DNA of 64,000 nt, taken from positions 1 through 64,000 of the forward strand of contig NZ_JAMBPQ010000026.1 in assembly GCF_024206495.1 (NCBI RefSeq). The letters run 5' to 3'. Below, piece by piece: positions 41,244 to 49,709 of this stretch. The notes below the pieces were generated by a model, which searched no databases, was not told where the DNA came from, and was given only the letters and a program-made list of their open reading frames with translations. Each line of letters opens with the position of its first letter. Position 1 is the first letter of the stretch. The translations under genes and the position numbers were made by a program. Source of the stretch: Paraburkholderia sp. CNPSo 3272 (GTDB lineage: Bacteria > Pseudomonadota > Gammaproteobacteria > Burkholderiales > Burkholderiaceae).

Positions 41244-41741
41244 ATGACTACCTCCGCCCCGGCCGCGAAAGTCCCTGAAAGCGCTGAACGCAACGTCGGC
41301 AACGTGGGCGGCATGGCGAGCTTCGGGCGCCGTATCGGACGCATTACCGTGCAATCGGCGCTGCTCGCGGGCGTCTGGTACGCCGCCGACGCTCTCACGC
41401 GCTTCACGCACCTGCCGGTGCCGGGCGGCGTGGTCGGCTTGGTGCTGCTGCTGGCGCTGCTCTTTTGCGGCGGCGTCACGCCGCGCTGGGTGAAGGCGGG
41501 CGCCGACTGGCTGCTCTCCGACATGCTGCTGTTCTTCATCCCGGCCGCCGTCGCAGCCGTGAAATACGGCGGCCTCTTTCGCGCCGACGGCTGGCGTCTC
41601 GCGCTCGTCGTGGTCGGCGGCACGCTGATGGTGATGGTGGCCGTGGCGTTCGCAGTCGAACAGGCCGCGAAGCTCGAGCGGCGCCTCGCGCTGCAGCGCG
41701 TGCGCGATTCGCGGCACTCGCGCCATCTGGCGCGGGCTTGA
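41244..41741 (+). CDS. cidA: CidA/LrgA family holin-like membrane protein
   Basis: Small inner-membrane protein of the CidA/LrgA family, proposed to act as holin/antiholin in autolysis or in export of overflow metabolites. The 165 residues show about four TM segments, with the family motif LPVPGGVVGLVLLLALLF and GADWLLSDMLLFFIPAAVAAVKYGGLF. It is 38 bp before the CidB/LrgB partner. Both tails are polar and slightly longer than in staphylococci. Confidence 0.88.
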   Translation: MTTSAPAAKVPESAERNVGNVGGMASFGRRIGRITVQSALLAGVWYAADALTRFTHLPVPGGVVGLVLLLALLFCGGVTPRWVKAGADWLLSDMLLFFIPAAVAAVKYGGLFRADGWRLALVVVGGTLMVMVAVAFAVEQAAKLERRLALQRVRDSRHSRHLARA

Positions 41742-41779
41742 AGCTGCAACGTCCTCAATAGTGTGAGGGGGAATCCGTC

Positions 41780-42502
41780 ATGAACACGTTTTATTCGTCC
41801 CTGTTCGCCGACGACGCGGCGCGGCTCATCGCGGCCGGCTGCTTCATCCTCACCGTTGCGCTCTATTTCGCCTCGAAGGCGCTCTATGCGCGCTTTCGCT
41901 CGCCCTGGCTCACGCCGCTCGTTGCGGTGCCCGCCGTGCTCGGCGTGTTCGTGCTGGTGCTCCATATTCCGTACCCCGTGTACTTCCAGGACACGCGCTG
42001 GCTCATGTGGCTGCTCGGCCCGGCCACCGTGGCCTTCGCGGTGCCGATCTACGAGTACCGCGATCTGCTCAAGCGCCACTGGATCTCGCTCACCGTGGGC
42101 GTGACGGTCGGCATCATCGTGGCGGTGGGCGGCTCGCTCGCGCTAGCCAAGCTCCTGCACCTGTCGCCCGATCTGCAGCGCAGCCTGATGACGCGCTCGA
42201 TCTCAACGCCGTTCGCGCTCGCGGTGTCGGACAAGATCCACGCGCCGCGCGACCTCACCGCGCTGTTCGTGATCGCCACGGGCGTGTGCGGCATGCTGTT
42301 CGGCGAACTGGTGCTCGGCCTCGTGCCGCTGCGCACGCGCCTCGCGCGCGGCGCGCTCTTCGGCGCGGCGGCGCACGGCGTGGGCACTGCGAAGGCGCGT
42401 GAACTGGGCAGCGAAGAGGGCGTGGTGGCGAGCCTCACGATGATGATCGCGGGCGTGGTGATGGTGCTGCTCGCGCCGGCGCTCAGTTTCTTGCCGGTTT
42501 GA
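41780..42502 (+). CDS. cidB: CidB/LrgB family membrane protein
   Basis: Polytopic partner of CidA/LrgA, 240 residues with about six TM helices. The LrgB signature is clear: LLGPATVAFAVPIYEYRDLLKRHW, SISTPFALAVSDKIHAPRDLTALFVIATGVCGMLFGE and GAAAHGVGTAKARELGSEEGVVASL. It probably forms one unit with cidA and ends in a strong terminator. Confidence 0.92.
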   Translation: MNTFYSSLFADDAARLIAAGCFILTVALYFASKALYARFRSPWLTPLVAVPAVLGVFVLVLHIPYPVYFQDTRWLMWLLGPATVAFAVPIYEYRDLLKRHWISLTVGVTVGIIVAVGGSLALAKLLHLSPDLQRSLMTRSISTPFALAVSDKIHAPRDLTALFVIATGVCGMLFGELVLGLVPLRTRLARGALFGAAAHGVGTAKARELGSEEGVVASLTMMIAGVVMVLLAPALSFLPV

Positions 42503-42508
42503 AGTCCT

Positions 42509-42534
42509 GCGGGCGCGTTCGCGCCCGCTTTTTT
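42509..42534 (+). terminator. Rho-independent terminator of cidAB
   Basis: Stem GCGGGCG / CGCCCGC (extendable inwards to CG/CG with a short loop), followed by six T residues, 6 bp after the cidB stop. Confidence 0.88.
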
Positions 42535-42572
42535 GGCCTATGCGCACGCGCGCGGACGCCATCCCGATTTGC

Positions 42573-42578
42573 TACAAT
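42573..42578 (+). promoter_or_regulatory. Probable -10 element of the ahcY transcript
   Basis: TACAAT lies 12 bases before the start of the SAH riboswitch, where the transcript should begin. The -35 region is GC-rich and poor, so this is a tentative assignment. Confidence 0.5.
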
Positions 42579-42589
42579 CTCGGCTCGCT

Positions 42590-42690
42590 TTCGAGGAGCG
42601 TTGCGACGGGTTTTCTGTGACCCGCCAGGCTCGAAAGTGCTTCAATCCGGTTGAATCCACTGAATCGACCGCACTGAAACGGCGCTCACG
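42590..42690 (+). ncRNA. SAH riboswitch upstream of ahcY
   Basis: The conserved core of the S-adenosylhomocysteine riboswitch is visible: CGAGGAGCGTTGCGAC near the 5' end, GCCAGGCTCG (42624-42633), and a distal AACGGCGCTCAC (42678-42689) that pairs back with GAGCG to form the pseudoknot. This class turns on ahcY and methyl-cycle genes when SAH accumulates and is typical of beta- and gammaproteobacteria. It ends 38 bases before the ahcY start. Recognition is by motif memory; a covariance-model search would confirm it. Confidence 0.92.
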
Positions 42691-42727
42691 TCTTTAATTT
42701 CTAGTCACTTTTAGAAAGGAGGGCGTG

Positions 42728-44146
42728 ATGAACGCCGCAGTTCCGCAAGATCAAGCCAAAGATTTCATCGTCGCCGATATGTCGCTTGCCGCCTGGGGCC
42801 GCAAGGAACTCAATATCGCCGAGACCGAAATGCCGGGCCTCATGCAAACCCGCGAAGAGTACAAGGCGCAGCAGCCGCTCAAGGGCGCGCGCATCGCGGG
42901 CTCGCTGCACATGACGATCCAGACAGGCGTGCTGATCGAGACGCTCACCGCGCTCGGCGCCGACGTCCGCTGGGCCTCGTGCAACATCTTCTCGACGCAA
43001 GACCATGCCGCCGCCGCGATCGCGCAGGGCGGCGTGCCGGTGTTCGCATTCAAGGGCGAATCGCTCGACGAATACTGGGAGTTCTCGCACCGCATCTTCG
43101 AATGGCCGAACGGCGAGTTCGCCAACATGATGCTCGACGACGGCGGCGACGCCACGCTCCTGCTGATCCTCGGCTCGAAGGCTGAAAAGGACCGCTCGGT
43201 CATCGCCAAGCCGACGAACGAAGAAGAAGTGGCGCTGTACAAGTCGATCGCCGCGCACCTCGACGTCGATCCGCAGTGGTACTCGAAGCGCCTTTCGCAC
43301 ATCCAGGGCGTGACCGAAGAAACCACGACCGGCGTGCACCGCCTGTACCAGATGGAGAAGGAAGGCCGTCTGCCGTTCCCGGCCATCAACGTCAACGACT
43401 CGGTCACGAAGTCGAAGTTCGACAACCTGTACGGCTGCCGCGAGTCGCTCGTGGACGGCATCAAGCGCGCGACCGACGTGATGATCGCGGGCAAGATCGC
43501 GGTCGTGGCCGGTTACGGCGACGTGGGCAAGGGCTGCGCGCAATCGCTGCGCGGCCTCGGCGCCACGGTGTGGGTCACGGAAATCGATCCGATCTGCGCG
43601 CTGCAGGCCGCGATGGAAGGCTACCGCGTCGTGACGATGGAATACGCCGCCGACAAGGCCGACATCTTCGTGACGGCCACGGGCAACTACCACGTGCTGA
43701 ACCACGATCACCTGAAGGCGATGCGCCACAACGCCATCGTCTGCAACATCGGCCACTTCGACTCGGAAATCGACGTCGCTTCCACGCGTCAGTACCAGTG
43801 GGAAAACATCAAGCCGCAGGTCGACCACATCATCTTCCCGGACGGCAAGCGCGTGATCCTGCTGGCCGAAGGCCGCCTCGTGAACCTCGGCTGCGCCACG
43901 GGCCACCCGTCGTTCGTGATGTCGAACTCGTTCACGAACCAGACGCTCGCGCAGATCGAACTGTTCACGCAGGGCAAGAAGTACGAGAACAAGGTGTACG
44001 TGCTGCCGAAGCACCTCGACGAAAAGGTTGCACGTTTGCACCTCGCGCGCATCGGCGCGAACCTGACCGTGCTGTCGGACGACCAGGCTTCGTACATCGG
44101 CGTCGACAAGAACGGTCCGTTCAAGCCGAACCACTATCGCTACTAA
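42728..44146 (+). CDS. ahcY: S-adenosylhomocysteine hydrolase
   Basis: Splits SAH into homocysteine and adenosine with bound NAD, relieving inhibition of methyltransferases. The 472-residue protein has the bacterial-type insert and the motifs TQDHAAAAIAQGGVPVFAFKGES and AGYGDVGKGCAQSLRGLGA (NAD site from about G262). It ends in the conserved C-terminal PFKPNHYRY. The ATG at 42728 sits four bases after AGGAGG; a GTG three bases earlier is too close to it. The gene is preceded by a SAH riboswitch. Confidence 0.98.
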   Translation: MNAAVPQDQAKDFIVADMSLAAWGRKELNIAETEMPGLMQTREEYKAQQPLKGARIAGSLHMTIQTGVLIETLTALGADVRWASCNIFSTQDHAAAAIAQGGVPVFAFKGESLDEYWEFSHRIFEWPNGEFANMMLDDGGDATLLLILGSKAEKDRSVIAKPTNEEEVALYKSIAAHLDVDPQWYSKRLSHIQGVTEETTTGVHRLYQMEKEGRLPFPAINVNDSVTKSKFDNLYGCRESLVDGIKRATDVMIAGKIAVVAGYGDVGKGCAQSLRGLGATVWVTEIDPICALQAAMEGYRVVTMEYAADKADIFVTATGNYHVLNHDHLKAMRHNAIVCNIGHFDSEIDVASTRQYQWENIKPQVDHIIFPDGKRVILLAEGRLVNLGCATGHPSFVMSNSFTNQTLAQIELFTQGKKYENKVYVLPKHLDEKVARLHLARIGANLTVLSDDQASYIGVDKNGPFKPNHYRY

Positions 44147-44164
44147 GCAGATACAACGCGATAC

Positions 44165-44193
44165 AAAGCGGGATGCCGTTTTAAGCCCGCTTT
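44165..44193 (+). terminator. Weak terminator-like hairpin after ahcY
   Basis: Arms AAAGCGGG and CCCGCTTT with a 13-base loop, only three T residues in the tail, 18 bp after the ahcY stop. It may reduce rather than stop read-through into the next two genes. Confidence 0.4.
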
Positions 44194-44308
44194 AAGCGGT
44201 CAAGCGGATGCTGACCTCAATCCCTGCGCGCGCCACGTGTGGGGACTGCGGGCGGCATCCGCCGCCGGCACCTGGCGATACAAAAGCAACGACGCAAAAG
44301 GAGTCCTT

Positions 44309-44662
44309 ATGACCGTGCTGCTGACCTGGCTGATCAACGCGCTCGCGCTCCTGATCATCACCTGGCTCGTTCCGTCGATCCATATTCGCAGTTTCGGCAC
44401 CGCGCTCATCGTCGCGATCGTGCTCGGGCTCATCAATGCCGTGCTGCGCCCGCTGCTGATCGTGCTCACGCTGCCCGTGACCATCCTCACGCTCGGTCTC
44501 TTCATCCTCGTGGTGAACGCGCTGTGCTTCTGGCTGGCGGCGTCGCTCCTCAAGGGCTTCGAGGTGTCGGGCTTCTGGTCGGCATTTTTCGGCTCGATCC
44601 TGTACAGCATCGTGTCGTGGCTGCTGTCGGCGCTGATTTTCGGCAACCGCAGCCTCGGCTGA
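44309..44662 (+). CDS. Small holin-like (YvlD/phage_holin_4_2 type) membrane protein
   Basis: A 117-residue, highly hydrophobic protein with four predicted TM segments (LLTWLINALALLIITWLV, GTALIVAIVLGLINAVL, ILTLGLFILVVNALCFWLAASLL, FFGSILYSIVSWLLSALIF). The INAVLRPLLIVLTLPVTILTLGLF pattern is that of the YvlD family. The ATG at 44309 has AAAAGGAG. It lies between ahcY and metF, a neighbourhood I associate with this group. It is not linked to any phage genes here; its function is unknown. Confidence 0.82.
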   Translation: MTVLLTWLINALALLIITWLVPSIHIRSFGTALIVAIVLGLINAVLRPLLIVLTLPVTILTLGLFILVVNALCFWLAASLLKGFEVSGFWSAFFGSILYSIVSWLLSALIFGNRSLG

Positions 44663-44713
44663 CGCGGGCCGGGTCGCCCACTTTCGCGGCCCGGCCTCAC
44701 TGGCCTCATCAAC

Positions 44714-45544
44714 ATGAAACCGATCGAACTCTCATTCGAATTCTTCCCGCCGAAGACGCCGGACGGCCTGGAAAAGCTGCGCGCTACGCGGGCGGAACTT
44801 GCCACGCTCAAGCCGAAGTTTTTCTCGGTGACGTTCGGCGCGGGCGGCTCGACGCAACAGGGCACGCTCGACACCGTCGTCGATATCGCGAAGGCTGGCA
44901 TCGAGGCGGCGCCGCATCTCTCGTGCATCGGCTCCTCGAAAGAGAGCTTGCGCGCGATTCTCGGCGAGTACCGCTCGCACGGCATCCGCCACATCGTGGC
45001 GCTGCGCGGCGACCTGCCCTCGGGCATGGGCGCGGTGGGCGAACTGCGCTACGCGTCGGAACTCGTCGCGTTCATCCGCGAGGAGACCGGCGACGCGTTT
45101 CACATCGAAGTGGCCGCGTATCCCGAGTACCACCCGCAGGCGCGTTCGCCGCGTCACGACCTCGAAGCGTTCGCGCAAAAGGTGAAAGCGGGCGCCAATT
45201 CGGCGATCACGCAGTACTTCTTCAACGCGGATGCGTATTTCCGCTTTGTCGACGATGCGAAGAAGCTGGGCGTGGACATTCCCATCGTGCCCGGCATCAT
45301 GCCGATCACGAACTACTCGCAGCTCATGCGCTTTTCGGAGATGTGCGGCGCCGAAGTGCCGCGCTGGGTCGCCAAGCGTCTGGAAAGCTTCGGCGACGAC
45401 CGGGAGTCGATCCGCGCGTTCGGGCTCGACGTGGTGACCGACCTGTGCCGCCGTCTCGTCGAGGCAGGCGTGCCGGGCATCCACTTCTACACGCTCAACG
45501 CGGCGCCGGCCACCAAGGCCATTTGCGAGCGGCTGGGCTTCTAG
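44714..45544 (+). CDS. metF: 5,10-methylenetetrahydrofolate reductase
   Basis: FAD enzyme that makes 5-methyl-tetrahydrofolate for methionine synthesis, complementing AhcY in the methyl cycle. The 276 residues begin LSFEFFPPKTPDGLEKL and contain FSVTFGAGGSTQQGTLDTV, RGDLPSGMG and NSAITQYFFNADAYFRFVDD, all standard for MetF. It is 51 bp after the holin-like gene and ends at a terminator. Confidence 0.97.
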   Translation: MKPIELSFEFFPPKTPDGLEKLRATRAELATLKPKFFSVTFGAGGSTQQGTLDTVVDIAKAGIEAAPHLSCIGSSKESLRAILGEYRSHGIRHIVALRGDLPSGMGAVGELRYASELVAFIREETGDAFHIEVAAYPEYHPQARSPRHDLEAFAQKVKAGANSAITQYFFNADAYFRFVDDAKKLGVDIPIVPGIMPITNYSQLMRFSEMCGAEVPRWVAKRLESFGDDRESIRAFGLDVVTDLCRRLVEAGVPGIHFYTLNAAPATKAICERLGF

Positions 45545-45576
45545 GGCGCTCACGCTCGACCCACCAAACGGCGACG

Positions 45577-45616
45577 AACCGCGCGGCTCCCGGACTCCCG
45601 GGCCGCGCGGTTTTTT
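45577..45616 (+). terminator. Rho-independent terminator after metF
   Basis: An 11-bp stem AACCGCGCGGC / GCCGCGCGGTT with a 14-base, partly self-pairing loop and a run of six T residues. Confidence 0.9.
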
Positions 45617-45875
45617 ATTGAGACGCGATTGCGCGATTTGCATCAGCAAGGCTGCGCGGCCTGGCTGCGCGTAGCATTACGGCGCGCTATGTTCCTGATC
45701 CGGCAAGAAAAAAAGCCGTGAACCCAGGTTGCACCGCAGCATGCTGCAACAATGACGCCTGTCAACCCGGCGTTTTCCACAAGCGACGGGACTTTTTGGC
45801 TTGCTTGTGACTGCGGCACGTGCTCAAGTAAGATCGCGCTACGCTGGCGCAAGCCGGCATTGAACTGGAGGAAAC
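45617..45875 (+). promoter_or_regulatory. Upstream region and promoter of dppABCDF
   Basis: Within this non-coding stretch, TTGTGA (45805-45810), 18 bp and TAAGAT (45829-45834) make a sound sigma-70 promoter, giving a leader of about 35 bases with GGAGG before dppA. An inverted repeat GTTGCA / TGCAAC (45728-45750) lies about 55 bp upstream of the -35 and could be a regulator site. Nothing else was seen. Confidence 0.6.
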
Positions 45876-47510
45876 ATGAAAGAAAACAAACTGTTGCGGG
45901 CTGCCCGATTGACGTCTCTCGTGGCGCTCGCAGCGGCATCGATTGCTGGAGCCCCGCTCGCGCACGCCGCGCAAAGCATTCCGAACAAGACGCTCGTCTA
46001 CTGCTCGGAAGGCAGCCCCGCTGGCTTCGACCCGGCCCAATACACGACCGGCACCGACTTCACCGCGAACACGTTCACCGTCTACAACCGCCTCGTCGAG
46101 TTCGAGCGCGGCGGCACCAAGGTCGAACCGGGTCTCGCAGAATCGTGGGACGTGTCCCAGGACGGCAAGACCTACACGTTCCATCTGCGTCATGGCGTGA
46201 AGTTCCAGACCACCTCCTTCTTCAAGCCCACGCGCGAATTCAATGCGGACGACGTCGTGTTCTCGTTCGACCGCATGCTCAACCCGAACAATGCGTTCCG
46301 CAAGGCCTACCCGGTATCGTTCCCGTACTTCACGGACATGGGCCTCGACAAGCTGATCGCCAAGATCGAAAAGGTCGATCCGTACACGGTCAAGTTCACG
46401 CTGAACGAGCCGAACGCGCCGTTCATCCAGAACATGGCGATGGAATTCGCCTCGATCCTCTCGGCTGAATATGCGGATCAACTGATGAAGGCCGGCAAGG
46501 CCGCCGACATCAACCAGTTCCCGGTCGGCACGGGTCCGTTCATCTTCAAGAGCTACACGAAGGACGCGACCATCCGCTACGACGGCAACCCCGACTACTG
46601 GAAGCCGGGCGCCGTGAAGCTCTCCAAGCTGATCTTCTCGATCACGCCGGACGCCAGCGTGCGCGTGCAGAAGATCAAGCGCGACGAATGCCAGGTGATG
46701 AGCTATCCGCGTCCCGCCGACATCGCGCCGCTGAAGGCCGAACCGAACATCGCGATGCCGTCGCAGCCGGGCTTCAACCTGGGCTACCTGTCGTACAACG
46801 TCACGCACAAGCCGCTCGATAACGCAGACGTGCGCCACGCGCTCGACATGGCGATCAACAAGAAGGCGATCATCGAGTCGGTGTACCAGGGTGCGGGCCA
46901 GCTCGCGACCAACCCGATGCCGCCGACGCAGTGGTCGTACTACAAGAACCTGCCGGCCAATTCGTACGATCCGGAAAAGGCCAAGGCGCTGCTCGCGAAG
47001 GCGGGTCAGGGCAACGGCTTCGAGATCACGCTGTGGGCGATGCCCGTGCAGCGCGCCTACAACCCGAACGCGCGCTTGATGGCCGAGATGATTCAGGCCG
47101 ACTGGGCGAAGATCGGCGTGAAGGCGAAGATCGTGACGTATGAGTGGGGCGAGTACATCAAGCGCGCTCACGCGGGCGAGGACGACTCGATGCTGATCGG
47201 CTGGACGGGCGACAACGGCGACCCCGACAACTGGCTCGGCACGCTGCTCGGCTGCGAAGCGGTGAACGGCAACAACTTCGGCAAGTGGTGCTACAAGCCG
47301 TTCGACGACCTGATCCAGAAGGGCCGTCAGACCTCGGGCGTGGCGCAGCGCACCAAGTTCTACCAGCAGGCGCAGCAGATCTTCGCGCAGCAACTGCCGT
47401 TCTCGCCGATCGCTCACTCGACCGTCTACCAGCCGGTCAGCAAGAAGGTGACCGATATGCGCATCGAACCGCTCGGCTACGCGCGCTTCGACGGCGTGGG
47501 CATGCAGTAA
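45876..47510 (+). CDS. dppA: Periplasmic dipeptide-binding protein DppA-like
   Basis: Solute-binding component of a peptide ABC importer (SBP_bac_5 family). It has a signal peptide at residues 1-31 (VALAAASIAGAPLAHA), then KTLVYCSEGSPAGFDPAQYTTGTDFTANTFTVYNRLVEF. The DppA-typical GTGPFIFKSYTKDATIRYDGNPDYW and LIGWTGDNGDPDNWLGTLLGC follow. At 544 residues it is close to E. coli DppA (535). It begins a five-gene operon with both permeases and both ATPases. Confidence 0.95.
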   Translation: MKENKLLRAARLTSLVALAAASIAGAPLAHAAQSIPNKTLVYCSEGSPAGFDPAQYTTGTDFTANTFTVYNRLVEFERGGTKVEPGLAESWDVSQDGKTYTFHLRHGVKFQTTSFFKPTREFNADDVVFSFDRMLNPNNAFRKAYPVSFPYFTDMGLDKLIAKIEKVDPYTVKFTLNEPNAPFIQNMAMEFASILSAEYADQLMKAGKAADINQFPVGTGPFIFKSYTKDATIRYDGNPDYWKPGAVKLSKLIFSITPDASVRVQKIKRDECQVMSYPRPADIAPLKAEPNIAMPSQPGFNLGYLSYNVTHKPLDNADVRHALDMAINKKAIIESVYQGAGQLATNPMPPTQWSYYKNLPANSYDPEKAKALLAKAGQGNGFEITLWAMPVQRAYNPNARLMAEMIQADWAKIGVKAKIVTYEWGEYIKRAHAGEDDSMLIGWTGDNGDPDNWLGTLLGCEAVNGNNFGKWCYKPFDDLIQKGRQTSGVAQRTKFYQQAQQIFAQQLPFSPIAHSTVYQPVSKKVTDMRIEPLGYARFDGVGMQ

Positions 47511-47639
47511 GGATAATCGGGTAAGACTTTCCGCTCGGTCCGCATATCAGCCAGGACCGGCGGAAAATGGTCCGGCGACCGGGGTCACGAGCCCCTGTCG
47601 CCGGTTGCGTTTCATTTCAAGCTTTTGGGGGAACACCAC

Positions 47640-48653
47640 ATGTTCCGCTTCGTATTGCGCCGCATCGGCATGGTCATACCCACGTTCATCGGTATCACCA
47701 TCCTTGCGTTCGCACTCATCCACCTGATTCCGGGCGACCCCATCGAAGTGATGATGGGCGAGCGCGGCGTCGATCCGCAAATGCACGCCGAGGCGTTGCA
47801 TCGCCTGGGACTCGACGAGCCCCTGCCGATGCAGTATGTGCACTACGTCTGGCACGCCGTGCACGGCAATCTCGGCACCTCGATCATCACCAACACGAGC
47901 GTGATGGGCGAGTTTCTCGCGCGCTTTCCCGCCACCGTCGAGCTGTCGATCTGCGCGCTCATTTTCGCGCTCGTGATCGGCTTGCCCGCCGGCGTGTTCG
48001 CGGCACTGCGGCGCGGCACCGTCGTCGATCACGGCGTCATGGGCACCGCGCTCACCGGCTACTCCATGCCGATCTTCTGGTGGGGGCTCATCCTCATCAT
48101 GGTGTTCTCGTCGAAGCTCGGCTGGACGCCGGTGTCGGGCCGCATCGCGGTGGAATTCGACATTCCGCACGTGACCGGCTTCATGCTGATCGACTCGCTG
48201 CTGCCCGGCACCGACGAAGGCGCGTTCAGGTCGGTGCTGAGCCACCTGATCCTGCCGGCCATCGTGCTCGGCACGATTCCGCTCGCCGTGGTCGCGCGCA
48301 TGACGCGCTCGTCCATGCTCGAAGTGCTGCGCGAGGACTACATCCGCACCGCGCGCGCCAAGGGGCTTTCGCCCGTGCGCGTGATCGTCGTGCATGCGCT
48401 GCGCAACGCGCTCATTCCCGTGGTGACCGTGATCGGCCTGCAGGTCGGCACGCTGCTCGCGGGCGCGGTGCTCACCGAAACGCTGTTCTCCTGGCCCGGC
48501 ATCGGCAAATGGCTGATCGACGCGATCAGCCGGCGCGACTACCCGGTGGTGCAAGGCGGCATTCTCATGATCGCGACGCTCGTGATCGTCGTGAACCTGT
48601 TCGTCGATCTGCTGTACGGCGTGCTCAACCCGCGCATTCGACATACGAGGTAA
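47640..48653 (+). CDS. dppB: Dipeptide ABC transporter permease DppB
   Basis: Inner-membrane permease, 337 residues and about six TM helices, beginning FRFVLRRIGMVIPTFIGITILAFALIHLIPGDP, the DppB/OppB signature. The EAA loop is near the end (EDYIRTARAKGLSPVRVIVVHALRNALIPV). The ATG at 47640 follows GGGGGAA; an upstream TTG at 47625 is less likely. 129 bp after dppA. Confidence 0.95.
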   Translation: MFRFVLRRIGMVIPTFIGITILAFALIHLIPGDPIEVMMGERGVDPQMHAEALHRLGLDEPLPMQYVHYVWHAVHGNLGTSIITNTSVMGEFLARFPATVELSICALIFALVIGLPAGVFAALRRGTVVDHGVMGTALTGYSMPIFWWGLILIMVFSSKLGWTPVSGRIAVEFDIPHVTGFMLIDSLLPGTDEGAFRSVLSHLILPAIVLGTIPLAVVARMTRSSMLEVLREDYIRTARAKGLSPVRVIVVHALRNALIPVVTVIGLQVGTLLAGAVLTETLFSWPGIGKWLIDAISRRDYPVVQGGILMIATLVIVVNLFVDLLYGVLNPRIRHTR

Positions 48654-48707
48654 GCGAGCCATGAAAATGCGAACCCCACAACACCACATTCAACACCAGG
48701 AGGCATG

Positions 48708-49625
48708 ATGGCTGACATTCAGAACACCGTGCCTCGCGCCGTTACGCCGCCTTCGGGCCGCGCACTCGTGCTGCGCGAATTCTGGGCGAACTTCTCGCGC
48801 AACAGGGGCGCCGTGGGCGCGGGCGTGATCGTGCTCGCGCTGATCGTCATCGCGATCTTCGCGCCGCTCATCGCGCCGCACAGCCCCATCGAGCAATACC
48901 GCGACTACGTGAAGATTCCGCCCGCCTGGCTCGACGGCGGCAACTGGAAGTTCATCCTCGGCACCGACGAAGCGGGCCGCGACATCCTCTCGCGTCTCAT
49001 GTACGGCGCGCGGCTTTCGCTGTGGATCGGCTGCGTCTCGGTCGTGCTCGCGCTGGTTCCGGGCATCGTGCTCGGGCTCGTGGCCGCGTTCTTCGAGAAG
49101 TGGGCCGACACGCCGATCATGCGTCTCATGGACGTGCTGCTCGCGCTGCCTTCGCTGCTGCTCGCGGTGGCGGTGGTCGCGATCATCGGTCCGGGTCTCA
49201 CGAACACGATGCTCGCGATCGCGATCGTGGCGCTGCCCGGCTACGTGCGTCTCACGCGCGGTTCGGCTCTCGGCGAACTGCACAAGGAGTACGTGACCGC
49301 TTCGCGCGTGGCCGGTGCCGGCACGCTGCGCCTGATGTTCTCGCAGGTGCTGCCCAACTGTACGGCTCCGCTCATCGTGCAGGCGACACTCGGCTTTTCC
49401 TCGGCGATTCTCGACGCCGCCGCGCTCGGCTTCCTGGGCCTCGGCGTGCAGCCGCCGCGTGCGGAGTGGGGCGCGATGCTCGCCTCGGCGCGCGACTACA
49501 TCGACAGCGCATGGTGGATCGTCACGATGCCGGGTCTGTCCATCCTCATTTCGGTGCTCGCGATCAACCTGCTCGGCGACGGGCTGCGCGACGCGCTCGA
49601 TCCCAAGCTCAAGCGGATGGCCTGA
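48708..49625 (+). CDS. dppC: Dipeptide ABC transporter permease DppC
   Basis: Second permease, 305 residues, with the DppC/OppC N-terminal helix (VGAGVIVLALIVIAIFAPLIAPHSP), GTDEAGRDILSRLMYGARLSL and the EAA loop KEYVTASRVAGAGTLRLMFSQVLPNC. Of two adjacent ATG codons (48705, 48708) the second is better spaced from AGGAGG. A hairpin-rich repeat follows. Confidence 0.95.
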   Translation: MADIQNTVPRAVTPPSGRALVLREFWANFSRNRGAVGAGVIVLALIVIAIFAPLIAPHSPIEQYRDYVKIPPAWLDGGNWKFILGTDEAGRDILSRLMYGARLSLWIGCVSVVLALVPGIVLGLVAAFFEKWADTPIMRLMDVLLALPSLLLAVAVVAIIGPGLTNTMLAIAIVALPGYVRLTRGSALGELHKEYVTASRVAGAGTLRLMFSQVLPNCTAPLIVQATLGFSSAILDAAALGFLGLGVQPPRAEWGAMLASARDYIDSAWWIVTMPGLSILISVLAINLLGDGLRDALDPKLKRMA

Positions 49626-49631
49626 CATGAA

Positions 49632-49709
49632 AACGACCCCCACACTCCCTTCGGTCGTTGCCCCCCGAGGGGGCGTCAGTCCTCTTGGGGCGGCCCGGCG
49701 AGGACTGAC
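49632..49709 (+). repeat. Burkholderiales-type intergenic repeat with three hairpins
   Basis: Three inverted repeats follow one another: AACGACC / GGTCGTT (49632-49659), CCCCC-GA-GGGGG (49662-49673), and a perfect 10-bp GTCAGTCCTC / GAGGACTGAC (49675-49709). The G/C block resembles a dispersed intergenic element I know from Burkholderiales genomes. The last arm ends one base before the dppD ATG and contains its Shine-Dalgarno GAGGA. Confidence 0.78.

Noticed and set aside
44309..44662. Holin-like gene as a prophage remnant
   Set aside because: No other phage genes, no attachment repeats, and neighbours are core methyl-cycle genes; the family is chromosomal in many bacteria.
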